Positions 16,918-25,814 of a DNA stretch of 64,000 bases are shown piece after piece. Position numbers and translations under genes: made by a program. The stretch covers positions 496,001 through 560,000 of the forward strand of contig JAAVVA010000001.1 in the NCBI GenBank assembly GCA_018449715.1, read 5' to 3'. Position 1 is the stretch's first letter, and each line of letters starts with the position of its first letter. This stretch comes from Acidobacteriaceae bacterium dw_441 (GTDB lineage: Bacteria > Acidobacteriota > Terriglobia > Terriglobales > Acidobacteriaceae). Under the pieces are notes generated by a model that was not told the DNA's origin, ran no database searches, and saw only the letters and a list, made by a program, of their open reading frames with translations.

Positions 16918-17325
16918 GCTAGGCAATTTGGCCTAGTTCAACTCTGAACTACGCGACCGATGCCGTATGGGGCATGGCGTTCGACAATGATTGCGATTTT
17001 ACGTTCCGGGGCTGCGGGGCCAGCGTGCCAGCATCCCCGGTGACGATTTACATTTAACGAGGCTGTTTTACGTATCCATCGAAACTGAGTTCGGGATTCC
17101 AATGGCCATGGCCGCTTGTGCGACCAGGGTCATTTTTATGCAGCAGGAGTTTGTCGATGAGGGCTGATTGCAGTGGGGCCGTCGATGGAGTGGATGCGCC
17201 GTAAGCGTTGGTCGCCGCGCCTTCCGGAGCGGCGCTGAACTGGAAGTCAGGCGTGGATGCGATCCATGTCTATTGTGGATGTTTTGTTTGCGGCGACCCA
17301 TGTTGCTGTAGAGAGAGGGATTTGG
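16918..17325. other. 408-bp intergenic region before MFS copy 2
   Basis: No gene was found. The segment contains short dyads, such as ATGCC with GGGCAT near 16960-16975, but no convincing terminator or riboswitch. Its last 60 bp resemble the leader of MFS copy 1, with the shared context GGGAT(T)TGGATGTTAGGACG, consistent with duplication of the carrier gene and its ribosome site. Confidence 0.4.
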
Positions 17326-18636
17326 ATGTTAGGACGTTGGTTTCGAATTCGGTATTTTCTTGCGTTTTGGTTGTTTGTGCTGAGTGGAGTCTCATTCCTT
17401 GATCGGACGAATCTTTCGATTGCAGGCCTTCAGATCAGCACGGAGTACGGTCTGGGGAACCAGCGCCTTGGCTGGATCTTCAGCGCATTTTTGATTGGAT
17501 ATGCAGGATTTCAGATTCCCGCAGGCTGGCTGGCGGCCCGCTTTGGACCCCGCAAGGTTCTTACCCTTGGCGTGCTTTCGTGGGGAGTCGCCACGGCCCT
17601 GACGGCTCTGCTGCCCTCCGGAATTCCGTCGGCGGTATTTCTGCTGATGGCCATCCGCTTCATGCTTGGAGCCGGTGAGAGCGTGATCTATCCTGCGGCG
17701 AACCAGTTCGTTGCCCGCTGGGTTCCCATGCAGGAGCGCGGCTTCATCAATGGCCTGATCTTCGCCGGTGTCGGCGCGGGAAGCGGTCTGACGCCCCCGG
17801 TTCTAACCTGGCTGATCCTGCATCACGGCTGGCGCGCTGCCTTCTGGTTCAGCGCGATTCTTGGCGTTGTCGTCTGCGTGGTGTGGTGGCAGTCGGCGCG
17901 TGATCTTCCCGAGGAGCACCCCGGAGTGACGCCGGTGGAGCTGAAGGAGATCCGCGATGGTCTTTCGTTCGGCTCGCAGAAGGACTCCGGTTCCTCGCAG
18001 CTCTCGTGGAGCGCGATCCTGCACCGCCGCGACCTTCTCGCCCTGGCGGTTGGCTACTTCAGCTTCGGTTACGTGGCGTGGATCTTCTTCAGCTGGTTCT
18101 TCCTATACATGGCGCAGGTCCGCGGCTTCGATCTGAAGTCGAGCGCGCAGTACTCGATGCTTCCATTCCTGTGCATGACCGTGTTCTGCCTTCTGGGTGG
18201 AGTCCTGAGCGACCGCCTGACCGCGAAGTTCGGTCTGCGGGTGGGACGTTGCGCCCTGGCTTCGGTTGCCCTGTTTCTGTCGGCGATCTTCCTCGTGTTT
18301 GGCTCGCAGGTCCACAGCCCCCAGCTTGCCGGGGTAATCCTGGCGGGTGGCGCAGGTGCCCTGTACCTGTCACAAAGCTCGTTCTGGTCGGTCTCGGTCG
18401 ATATCGCGGGCCGCAGCTCCGGAATATTTTCGAGCATGATCAACATGGGAGGACAGCTTGGAGGAGCCGTAACCGCCTCGCTGACCCCGTGGATCGCGCA
18501 GCGCTATGGCTGGACGACCTCGTTTGCAGTAGCCGCGGGTCTAGCCCTGCTTGGCTCTATCTGCTGGATGACGGTTCACCCGGAGCGTCCCTTGCAGGTG
18601 GAATCCACCGAGCCGGAGCAGCTTCTGGCCAAGTAG
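17326..18636 (+). CDS. MFS transporter, ACS family, copy 2
   Basis: This 436-residue 12-helix carrier is nearly identical to copy 1 at 9038-10336. Long stretches such as NQRLGWIFSAFLIGYAGFQ and ESVIYPAANQFVARWVP match, and most differences fall in the central loop and C-terminal tail. It keeps the ACS signature DRTNLSIAG. GAGAGGGA lies 5 bp before the ATG. The substrate is probably a sugar acid or keto acid released by the exported enzymes. Having one carrier in each half of the locus suggests duplication to serve two related substrates or conditions. Confidence 0.88.
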   Translation: MLGRWFRIRYFLAFWLFVLSGVSFLDRTNLSIAGLQISTEYGLGNQRLGWIFSAFLIGYAGFQIPAGWLAARFGPRKVLTLGVLSWGVATALTALLPSGIPSAVFLLMAIRFMLGAGESVIYPAANQFVARWVPMQERGFINGLIFAGVGAGSGLTPPVLTWLILHHGWRAAFWFSAILGVVVCVVWWQSARDLPEEHPGVTPVELKEIRDGLSFGSQKDSGSSQLSWSAILHRRDLLALAVGYFSFGYVAWIFFSWFFLYMAQVRGFDLKSSAQYSMLPFLCMTVFCLLGGVLSDRLTAKFGLRVGRCALASVALFLSAIFLVFGSQVHSPQLAGVILAGGAGALYLSQSSFWSVSVDIAGRSSGIFSSMINMGGQLGGAVTASLTPWIAQRYGWTTSFAVAAGLALLGSICWMTVHPERPLQVESTEPEQLLAK

Positions 18637-18859
18637 GCCATTTGCCTGTAGTCAGGCATCTGGACGGAACCATATGATTCGACACAATCTTGTGAGTGTG
18701 TCATTTTTCTGTAAATTGCTTTCCGGCAGGGGATGCGGTCGGACTCTGTTGTTCTCGTAACTCCTCCGGAGAGCAAAAAACAGCCTGAGACGGGAACGGT
18801 TCCGGCTGGATGAGCCGCAGTCAGGGATTTCGCAAAGATCGCTAAGGAGATAGATACAG

Positions 18860-19438
18860 ATGGAGATGAATTCGCGCCGTAACTTCTTCGGAAAGATTGC
18901 TGCTATGGCAGCGGCCTTTGCCGGTTCCTCGAAGCTCTTCGCCCAGCAGACGCCCGCCACTCCTGCAACCCCTGCCGCTCCTCCCGCAGGACCGGGAGCA
19001 GAGCGTCCGCGCCGTTTCCCCAACCACACCCACAACGGAATCTTCTACTTCTCCGGAACCGGTTCCAACGACGGTTACCCGAAGGACGATCATGTTCTGG
19101 TGACGGATCCCTTCGAGAAGCATGTGACCCGCACGATGGATGCCCTGAAGCGGTCGGTCGAGCGCGCGGGCAGCAACATGGACAGCATCATCAATCTGCA
19201 GGTCTTCCTCTGCCTTCCCCTGGCCGACGGCGTACCCACGCTCACCGGAAAGGCCCGCTTCGATGCGCACAAGGCGCAGTATGATGCGTTGAACAAGATC
19301 TACGGAACCTATTTCAGCCCCGGCAAGGCTCCGGCGCGTGCCTGCATGGCGCTCGAGTGGATTCCTGGCGACTCTCTGATCGAGATCGTCGGAAGCGCCA
19401 CCGTCGTCAATCCGCCCGCCCCCCCGGCGAATTCGTAA
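18860..19438 (+). CDS. Tat-exported RidA family protein, copy 2
   Basis: This 192-residue protein has a twin-arginine signal, NSRRNFFGKIAAMAAAF, a Pro/Ala-rich linker (about 31-50) and a RidA domain with the catalytic arginine Arg160 (APARACMALEWIPGDSLIE). Compared with copy 1, it has an insertion in the middle (LPLADGVPTLTGKARFDAHK). The AAGGAGA site is 9 bp upstream. It precedes SelA copy 3 by 61 bp, repeating the RidA/PLP-enzyme pairing seen at 13371-16917. The expected activity is hydrolysis of imine or enamine products outside the cytoplasm. Confidence 0.83.
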   Translation: MEMNSRRNFFGKIAAMAAAFAGSSKLFAQQTPATPATPAAPPAGPGAERPRRFPNHTHNGIFYFSGTGSNDGYPKDDHVLVTDPFEKHVTRTMDALKRSVERAGSNMDSIINLQVFLCLPLADGVPTLTGKARFDAHKAQYDALNKIYGTYFSPGKAPARACMALEWIPGDSLIEIVGSATVVNPPAPPANS

Positions 19439-19499
19439 TCATGACCCCGCAGGGTGTCATAGTAATTAAAGAGAGAGAAGAGGTTAGAGGAGTTTACGC

Positions 19500-20882
19500 A
19501 TGATCCTGAAGTCTGGTTGGAACCGCCGTTCCTTTTTGTCCGCCCTTGGCGCCCTGAGCGGAAGCATGTTCACACCCGCCGAGATGCGGGCCGCCGCCCC
19601 CAAGAAGTCCAAGACGGGCGCTGCCCCGGTCGATGGACACCCGATTGTCCCGATCACCAGCGGTCTCGGCTCGACCGGCGACGTTTATGCGGAGCTTGGT
19701 GTGAAGCCCCTGGTCAACATCGTCGGTACGGTCACCGTCATCGGTGGCTCGGTGATGAAGCCCGAGGTGATGGAGCTGATGCGCCAGGGCAACCAGCACT
19801 TCGTGATGATCAACGAGCTTGAGGTTGCAGCGGGCCGTTACATCGAGAAGCTCTGTAAGACGCCTCCCGGCTATACCGGACTGGTGACCGGCGGTGTGGC
19901 TGCCGGTATCGTCGTTGGCTACGCCGGAATGCTGACCGAGGATCTCGAGCCCCGCATGAAGGTGGTTCCCGACCTCACCGGCTTCCCCAAGACCGAGGTC
20001 ATCATCCAGAAGGCGCATCGCAACAACTTCGACCACCAGGTTCGTCAGACGGGCGTGAAGCTTGTCGAGGTGGAGACGAAGGAGCAGATGATCAACGCCA
20101 TCAACCCGAAGACGCTGGCGATGCACTACATCAACATCCAGTCGGACCGCGGCAAGGTCAGCGGCGCCGAGATGCTCGAGATCGCGAAAGCGCACAACAT
20201 CTACACCTTCAACGACGCTTCGGCGGACGTTCCGCCGAAGGAGCGCCTGTGGGAGTACCCGGCGCAAGGTTGGGACTTCGTGGCTTTCTCGGGCGGCAAG
20301 GACATCTGCGGCCCCCAGGCTTCGGGCATCCTGATCGGCAAGGAAAAGCTGATCCGCTGGGCGCAGATGAACATGAGCCCGCAGGAAGACCGCATCGGTC
20401 GTTCGAGCAAGGTAGGCAAGGAGACGATCTTCGCCCTGCTCAAGGCGCTCGAGCTGTTCGTCAACCAGGACTACGACGAGGTCATTCGCAGCTACGACGC
20501 TCGCGCCGAGGTCATCACCAAGGCCGTTGCGAAGTTCGGCGTGACCGCTCTGCCGCGCCAGTTCAACCCGAACGCTCTGGGCAACGTGACGCCGCACTAC
20601 AGCTGGCAGATCGATCCCTCGAAGGTGAACATCACCTCCGACCAGATCATGCAGCAGCTCGCGGAGACGAAGCCTGTCGGTATCGGCAGCCTGAGCGCCG
20701 ATGCAGCCGGTATGCGTGGTCGTAACCCCGATGCCCCGGCAGGACAGGCGCCTGCGCCTCGCCGTCGCGCACCGCGTGATCCTCACACCTTCGGTTTTGC
20801 CATGTGGCAGCTGAAGGAGGGCGAGGACAAGCTCATCGCCGACCGTCTGGTCGAGATCCTGAGCGCTGCGCCGAAGGCGTAA
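19500..20882 (+). CDS. Tat-exported SelA/DgaE-like PLP enzyme, copy 3
   Basis: This 460-residue protein has a Tat-type start, WNRRSFLSALGALSG. The PLP body has the Asp motif TFNDASADVPPKE and the lysine motif VAFSGGKDICGPQASGILIG. The likely substrate-domain start, AELGVKPLVNIVGTVTVIGG, aligns with the same region of copies 1 and 2. A Pro/Arg-rich insertion (DAPAGQAPAPRRRAPRD) occurs near residue 420. It lies between RidA2 and an exported amidohydrolase of the EF_0837/AHA_3915 type. That amidohydrolase family is known to be encoded beside SelA-like EF_0838 proteins, so this pair looks like an exported version of that module. Confidence 0.82.
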   Translation: MILKSGWNRRSFLSALGALSGSMFTPAEMRAAAPKKSKTGAAPVDGHPIVPITSGLGSTGDVYAELGVKPLVNIVGTVTVIGGSVMKPEVMELMRQGNQHFVMINELEVAAGRYIEKLCKTPPGYTGLVTGGVAAGIVVGYAGMLTEDLEPRMKVVPDLTGFPKTEVIIQKAHRNNFDHQVRQTGVKLVEVETKEQMINAINPKTLAMHYINIQSDRGKVSGAEMLEIAKAHNIYTFNDASADVPPKERLWEYPAQGWDFVAFSGGKDICGPQASGILIGKEKLIRWAQMNMSPQEDRIGRSSKVGKETIFALLKALELFVNQDYDEVIRSYDARAEVITKAVAKFGVTALPRQFNPNALGNVTPHYSWQIDPSKVNITSDQIMQQLAETKPVGIGSLSADAAGMRGRNPDAPAGQAPAPRRRAPRDPHTFGFAMWQLKEGEDKLIADRLVEILSAAPKA

Positions 20883-20919
20883 GCTAAGAACCGAACATAG
20901 CCTCTACCTGGACTTCCCG

Positions 20920-20960
20920 GGGCCATCTCTCAGCAACAGAAGAGAGGTGGCCCCGTTGAA
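20920..20960 (+). terminator. Hairpin between SelA copy 3 and the amidohydrolase
   Basis: GGGGCCATCTCTC (20920-20932) pairs with GAGAGGTGGCCCC (20943-20955) with one wobble. Only GTTGAAG follows, so it may be a weak terminator, attenuator or RNA-stabilising stem and not a strong stop. Confidence 0.5.
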
Positions 20961-20996
20961 GTTAGAATCAACCCCCAGCCGAGATCGAGGAGCTTC

Positions 20997-22361
20997 ATGA
21001 CCCATCCGTTTGCCCGACTGACACGTTCCATCCTTTCCTGCTGCGCGGTTCTCTCGCTTGCCGCCGCTTCTGTTCATGCCTACGCCCAGGCTCCCAACTT
21101 TGCTTATGATCTGGTCCTGCAGAACGGGCACGTCATCGACGACAAGAACCACATCGACTCGGTGATGGACGTTGCCATCAAGGATGGAAAGATCGCGAAG
21201 GTCGCCCAGCACATCGCGTCTTCGGACGCTCTGAAGGCGATCGACGTGAAGGGTCTCTACGTGACCCCCGGCCTCATCGACCTGCACTTCCACGGCTTTG
21301 AGAATCCCGGCGAGCGCGGCTCCTACGCGGGCGACAACAGCATCCGTCCCGACGGCTTCACCCTCCGCACCGGTGTCACCACGGTGGTCGACGCGGGTTG
21401 CGCGGGCTGGCGCAACTTCGAGGAGTACAAGGAACGCATCATCGATCGTCAGAAGACCCGCATCCTCGTCATGCTGAACATCGTTGGCAGCGGTATGCGC
21501 GGCGGCAAGTACGAGAACAACCAGGCGGACATGGACGGCGAAGCCACCGCCGCGATGGCGCTCAAGTATCCGAACATGATCGTCGGCGTGAAGACGGCGC
21601 ACTACGCCGGACCCGAGTGGACTCCGGTCGAGCAGGCTGTGATCGCCGGAACCAAGGCCAACATCCCGGTCATGGTCGACTTCGGCGAGAACCACCCCGA
21701 GAGCCGTCCGCTGTATGACCTGCTGACCAAGAAGCTGCGTCCCGGCGACATCTACACCCACATGTACTCCGGTCTGCGCAACGAGCAGGACCCCACGACG
21801 AAGGGACCGAGCAAGGCCTTCATTGAAGGTCGCAAGCGCGGCGTGATCTTCGACGAAGGAACGGGCGGCGGAAGCTTCCGCTTTTCGCTCGCGGTTCCGA
21901 TGGTCAAGGACGGTTTCCTTCCCGATTCCATCTCGACCGACCTTCACATCGGCAGCATGAACGGTGCGACCAAGGACGAGCTGAACGTCGCCAGCAAGAT
22001 GATGGCGATTGGCCTTTCGCTGCACGAGGTGATCGCCGAGATGACCTCGCACCCGGCGCGTGAGATCAAGCACGAGGAGCTGGGTAACCTCTCCGTCGGA
22101 TCGGTTGCTGACATCGCCGTGCTCCGCCTCGAGGATGGTCACTTTGGCTTCACCGACATGGACAACGTCCGCGTCGATGGCACGAAGAAGCTGACCGACG
22201 AGATTACCCTCAAGGACGGCAAGATCGTGTACGACCTGAACGGCATGGAAGCCGACAAGTACGGCGCTCCCGCCAGCCCGAACGCCGACCAGGCCTATCG
22301 CTGGACGAGCTTCGCGCGCGGTCCGCGCCCGACGGTTCCGTCCGACAACAACCGCCACTAA
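20997..22361 (+). CDS. Exported amidohydrolase/deacetylase (EF_0837/AHA_3915-like)
   Basis: This 454-residue protein has a Sec-type signal (SILSCCAVLSLAAASVHAYAQ) and a metal-dependent amidohydrolase barrel. The metal motif is His97 and His99 (GLIDLHFHG). A likely carbamylated Lys lies in IVGVKTAHYAGPEW, and the catalytic Asp in SISTDLHIGSMNG. The small beta domain frames both ends (LQNGHVIDDKNHIDSVMDVAI and VADIAVLRLEDGHFG). Relatives deacetylate N-acyl amino acids or open cyclic amides and are found beside SelA-like enzymes. Here it may remove an acyl group before a SelA-like enzyme acts. The true substrate is unknown. A strong bidirectional terminator follows. Confidence 0.85.
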   Translation: MTHPFARLTRSILSCCAVLSLAAASVHAYAQAPNFAYDLVLQNGHVIDDKNHIDSVMDVAIKDGKIAKVAQHIASSDALKAIDVKGLYVTPGLIDLHFHGFENPGERGSYAGDNSIRPDGFTLRTGVTTVVDAGCAGWRNFEEYKERIIDRQKTRILVMLNIVGSGMRGGKYENNQADMDGEATAAMALKYPNMIVGVKTAHYAGPEWTPVEQAVIAGTKANIPVMVDFGENHPESRPLYDLLTKKLRPGDIYTHMYSGLRNEQDPTTKGPSKAFIEGRKRGVIFDEGTGGGSFRFSLAVPMVKDGFLPDSISTDLHIGSMNGATKDELNVASKMMAIGLSLHEVIAEMTSHPAREIKHEELGNLSVGSVADIAVLRLEDGHFGFTDMDNVRVDGTKKLTDEITLKDGKIVYDLNGMEADKYGAPASPNADQAYRWTSFARGPRPTVPSDNNRH

Positions 22362-22385
22362 TCGCTGCCTCTCAGCAAATAGAAA

Positions 22386-22411
22386 AGCCCAGCTTCGGCT
22401 GGGCTTTTTCT
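22386..22411. terminator. Bidirectional terminator
   Basis: AGCCCAGC (22386-22393), loop TTCG, GCTGGGCT (22398-22405), with A-run before and T-run after. It can end both the plus-strand amidohydrolase transcript and the minus-strand lactonase transcript. Confidence 0.88.
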
Positions 22412-22433
22412 GTGTCTGCTGTCAGGGGGAAGG

Positions 22434-23591
22434 CTACACGAACACGATGCATTGTGGCCGGGAGAGAGGGAAGTGTTTCCCTTCGTTGGCCAGCTTGCCT
22501 GTCTTCCGGTCACGGGCGAAGACGGAGAGGGTATCGGTTGCTTGATTGGCCACCAGCAGCCACCGCTCGCTCGGATCGAGAGCGATGTGCCGGGGCGTCT
22601 TGCCTCCGCACGAGGTCCGCTCCATCAGGGTGAGCTTTCCGTCCGTCGAAGAGACAGAGAACGACACCATGAAGTCGTCCAGACGGTTGGCGACGTAGAA
22701 GAATTTGCCCGTCCGGTCGAGGATGCCCTCCGAGGGAGCCGATGGCCCGGTGTGGCCATCTGGCACGGTTGAGATCGTCTGAACGGTCGTGAAGATGCCC
22801 TTCTGCGCGTCCCAGTGCAGCACGCTCACCGACGATCCCACCTCGTTCACGCAGTAGGCCCACCTGCCGTTCGGATGAAACTGGAGCACGCGAGGCCCGG
22901 AGCCCGGCGCCGCTGTCCATGCGGGAGGATCGTTCGGGGTCAGCTTCGCGGTTGCGGCATCCAGACGATAGACGTGGATCGCATCCAGCCCGAGATCGTT
23001 CACCAGCAAGAAGCGGTTGTCGGGCGAGACGGTCACGCGATGCCCGCGCGGCCCCGTCTGCTGAGGCTTCGGGCCGTGGCCGCTGTACTGGAAGAACGAG
23101 ACAGCGGGACTGAGTTTGCCTGAGCCGCCCACGGAGAACGATGCCGCGCTTCCTCCACCGTAGTTGGCCGCGAAGGCGCTCCGTCCCGTATGGTCCACGC
23201 TGACGTGGCAGGTTCCGGGGCCACCAGCGGAGACCTCGCTGAGCTTGGTCAGCTTCTCTGCTTTGCGGTCGATGGCGAAGCTGGAGACGGCTCCGCTCGG
23301 CTTGCCCTCGTACTCATCCAGCTCGTTGGCGGCGAACAGTGTCTTCCGGTCGGGGGAGAGGGCGAGGAAGGTTGGGCTATCGGCCTCGACCGCGAGCCCC
23401 CGCTGCGTCAGTTCGCCCGTCGCCGGGTTGAAGTGATAGGCATAAATGCCTTTGCTTGTCTTCGCAGTCTGGGTTCCCACAAACAGCAACCGCTCTCCGG
23501 TCTGTTGTGCCAGCATCGCCAGAGGGGTGGCTCCAAGAGCCGTTGCCGCCGCCGAACCCTGAAGGAACCCTCGTCTCGATATCTTTGTCAT
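22434..23591 (-). CDS. Exported lactonase family protein, copy 3
   Basis: This 385-residue propeller protein has a Tat-type signal, KISRRGFLQGSAAATALG. It shares long segments with copy 2 at 7619, for example the blade VTVSPDNRFLLVNDLGLD and the closing LVANQ segments, so the two are recent paralogues. The start at 23591 follows AAGGAAG. An upstream in-frame ATG at 23654 would add an unlikely basic extension before the Tat signal. It is the only gene of the locus on the minus strand and shares its terminator with the amidohydrolase. It probably opens a sugar or related lactone in the periplasm. Confidence 0.83.
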   Translation of the reverse strand: MTKISRRGFLQGSAAATALGATPLAMLAQQTGERLLFVGTQTAKTSKGIYAYHFNPATGELTQRGLAVEADSPTFLALSPDRKTLFAANELDEYEGKPSGAVSSFAIDRKAEKLTKLSEVSAGGPGTCHVSVDHTGRSAFAANYGGGSAASFSVGGSGKLSPAVSFFQYSGHGPKPQQTGPRGHRVTVSPDNRFLLVNDLGLDAIHVYRLDAATAKLTPNDPPAWTAAPGSGPRVLQFHPNGRWAYCVNEVGSSVSVLHWDAQKGIFTTVQTISTVPDGHTGPSAPSEGILDRTGKFFYVANRLDDFMVSFSVSSTDGKLTLMERTSCGGKTPRHIALDPSERWLLVANQATDTLSVFARDRKTGKLANEGKHFPLSRPQCIVFV

Positions 23592-23767
23592 GGAATGGAT
23601 CTTCCTTTCGCGCCCGATCCTGCGACCGGGCTTGCGCCTTGCATCGTCCTTCATCGTATTGCAGACCGTATGTCTTTGTCTGCAAGCGAGTTCCGTTTCG
23701 GGAGCTCTCCGGAATCCTTCTCGATTTTCCGGTTGGGAGGCAAAGAGCGTCCCTTATAGTTCAGTCC

Positions 23768-25024
23768 GTGCCTACTCCGACAATAGAGCTGTCGATGATC
23801 GTAAAGAATGGCGCTGCGACCCTGGCGCGCTGCCTGTCGAGTGTGCGTGGCGTGGTGGACCGCATCGTCGTCGGCGATACCGGCTCAACCGACGACAGCA
23901 TTGCGGTGGCGAAGAGCTTCGGGGCGGAGGTGGTCCCGGTTTCGTGGCAGAACGACTTTGCCGAGGCTCGTAATGCGGTGCTTGCTCGTGCCTCCTGTGA
24001 CTGGGTGCTGGTGCTGGACGCTGACGAGATGCTCGACCTGGACGGAGCTGCCGGGTTGCGGAGTGCGGTGCAGACGCCGGAGGTGGCAGCGTACGAGGTC
24101 TGGCGCTGGAACTACGTCTCCGATACGAGCAGCCGAAGCGGGGAACAGGGGGCGTTGAGGAATCCGGGGGCTCTGAAGGAGGCCTCGGAGTATCCCGCCT
24201 ATGTCCTCAGTCTGAACACGCGACTTTTTCGCCGCCATCCCGAGGTCTACTTTGAGCGGCCCGTCCATGAGACGGTCGCCCACCGCTTGCAGGTTCTGGG
24301 GATGCCGGTGATGACGGCTCCGTTCGTCATCCATCACCTCGGGCAGGCAGAGGATGCGCTGGAGGAGAGGAAGCGGAAGAACGAGCTTTATCACAGGATC
24401 GGACTGGAGCATCTGAAGAATTCTCCGGAAGACGCCCGGACCTGCTTCGAGCTGGGGCTGGGTGAGTTGGAGCATTATCATCGCCCAGACCGGGCACTCA
24501 GATTCTTTCTGAAGGTTTTGCAGCTATCTCATAGAGACAGCAACGCTTTACTCTTCGCGGGGATATGTCTGAATCGTCTCGGGCGCTTTCCCGAGGCATT
24601 GGAGATGCTCACTCGTTCTGCGATGATTCACCCCGGCAGCGTTGTCCTGCAGGAGGCAATTGGAGACGCATACTTCCACCAGGGACTCTACGGGGAGGCT
24701 TGTGAGGCCTATCGGACGGCGCAGGATCTGGGAGGCTCCTCGGCGCTGGTACTGGCCAAGCGGGGTGCCTGCGAGGTCCACCTGGGGCGTTCAGGGGTGG
24801 GGATGCACTGCATGAGGAAGGCCCTTGAGCTGGAGGAGGGGTTTCCCGAGCTGCTCGACGTGGTTGCAGCTGGGGCCGCGCTGGCGAAGGAGTATCGTTT
24901 TGCAGCTAAGGTGGCCGAACGACGCCTGGGGCTTCCCGCCGCTTCGGGGTTTCATCGGGAGCTGGCTACCGCGCTGCTGCGCCTTGCGGAGCAGCAGGAG
25001 ACGGTTCGAGAGACAGGCACTTAA
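23768..25024 (+). CDS. Family 2 glycosyltransferase with C-terminal TPR repeats
   Basis: This 418-residue protein opens with ELSMIVKNGAATLARCLSSV, the start of GT2 (GT-A fold) transferases of the SunS-like/TPR group. The nucleotide-sugar DXD motif appears in VLVLDADEML. The second half contains TPR-like helices, such as SNALLFAGICLNRLGRFPEA and DAYFHQGLYGEACEAYRTAQ. The GTG start at 23768 gives the usual short lead before the first strand. It probably transfers a sugar to a protein or surface glycan. It diverges from lactonase 3 with a 176-bp gap and has no obvious functional partner. Confidence 0.8.
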   Translation: MPTPTIELSMIVKNGAATLARCLSSVRGVVDRIVVGDTGSTDDSIAVAKSFGAEVVPVSWQNDFAEARNAVLARASCDWVLVLDADEMLDLDGAAGLRSAVQTPEVAAYEVWRWNYVSDTSSRSGEQGALRNPGALKEASEYPAYVLSLNTRLFRRHPEVYFERPVHETVAHRLQVLGMPVMTAPFVIHHLGQAEDALEERKRKNELYHRIGLEHLKNSPEDARTCFELGLGELEHYHRPDRALRFFLKVLQLSHRDSNALLFAGICLNRLGRFPEALEMLTRSAMIHPGSVVLQEAIGDAYFHQGLYGEACEAYRTAQDLGGSSALVLAKRGACEVHLGRSGVGMHCMRKALELEEGFPELLDVVAAGAALAKEYRFAAKVAERRLGLPAASGFHRELATALLRLAEQQETVRETGT

Positions 25025-25108
25025 CTCCCCGTAAGGCAAGGGAGAAGTGCATAATCTTCTTGGTTCCAGTCGAGTGAAGCATTAGGTATTTCTAATAAAC
25101 AACTCTAT

Positions 25109-25741
25109 CTATTGGTTTTGAAGGAATAGGTTATCGTTCCGTTCTTCTCCGATGGTCGTGTTGGGACCATGCCCAGGAACGACCTTAACATCGTCGGAAA
25201 GAGGGAGAAGCTGATCGTGGATCGACCGGATCAGTTGGCTGGTATTGCCTCCCGGAAGGTCGGTTCTTCCGACGGAACCCGCGAAAAGGGTGTCCCCGGA
25301 GATCAGGACCTTCTGTTCGGGCAGGTAGAGGCAGATGCTCCCCTGGGTGTGTCCGGGCGTGTGCAGCACCGTTCCCTTGATCCCCTCGACCGAGACGGTC
25401 TGGCCGTCCGCGAGGGAGGCATCGGGAGCATCTACCTCCGGGGTGGCCATCTGGAGCCATGAGGCCTGCACGTCCATCATCTTCACCAGCGGGAGGTCGT
25501 TCTCGTTGTAGTAAACGGGAGCGCCGGTCAGCTGTTTGAGCCTTCGTGCTCCGGCGATGTGGTCGATGTGGGCGTGGGTGATGACGATGGACTTCACGAG
25601 AAGTCCGTGGCGCTGGAGGATGGCTTGGATGGCCGGGATATCGTCGCCTGGGTCGATGACGATGGCCTCACGCGACGTTTCGTCGCCGAGGATGGAGCAG
25701 TTGCACTGAAGCAGGCCTACGGGAAGAATCTCGTGGATCAT
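25109..25741 (-). CDS. MBL-fold metallo-hydrolase (glyoxalase II-like)
   Basis: This 210-residue protein has the MBL metal motif THAHIDHIAG (His56, His58, Asp60, His61), a second-site His in TPGHTQGS, and the closing VPGHGPNT. Small members like this hydrolyse thioesters such as S-lactoylglutathione or related thiol esters. It may equally be a general hydrolase, because it lacks the long C-terminal glutathione-binding domain of true glyoxalase II. It lies downstream of secG on the same strand but is separated from it by a hairpin terminator. Confidence 0.87.
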   Translation of the reverse strand: MIHEILPVGLLQCNCSILGDETSREAIVIDPGDDIPAIQAILQRHGLLVKSIVITHAHIDHIAGARRLKQLTGAPVYYNENDLPLVKMMDVQASWLQMATPEVDAPDASLADGQTVSVEGIKGTVLHTPGHTQGSICLYLPEQKVLISGDTLFAGSVGRTDLPGGNTSQLIRSIHDQLLPLSDDVKVVPGHGPNTTIGEERNDNLFLQNQ

Positions 25742-25763
25742 ACCTTCAGGGTACAGGCCGGAA

Positions 25764-25793
25764 ACAGAAAACGCAGGCCAGAGGCCTGCGTTT
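25764..25793 (-). terminator. Terminator between secG and the MBL gene
   Basis: AAACGCAGGCC (25769-25779) and GGCCTGCGTTT (25783-25793) form a perfect 11-bp stem with loop AGA. On the minus strand it is followed by TTTTCTGTTT, so it ends the secG transcript. Confidence 0.8.
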
Positions 25794-25814
25794 CGTCGGA
25801 ACTATCAAGAAGCT

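Noticed and set aside
16918-17325. Possible riboswitch before MFS copy 2
   Set aside because: Only short dyads were found. No conserved riboswitch core could be recognised.
19494-20786. Large minus-strand frame opposite SelA copy 3
   Set aside because: Low-complexity Arg/Leu/His content and complete overlap with a gene that has clear PLP motifs.
13371-20882. SelA-like genes as true selenocysteine synthases
   Set aside because: All three carry Tat-type signals and there is no selB, selC or selD nearby. SelA acts on tRNA in the cytoplasm, so a metabolic role fits better.
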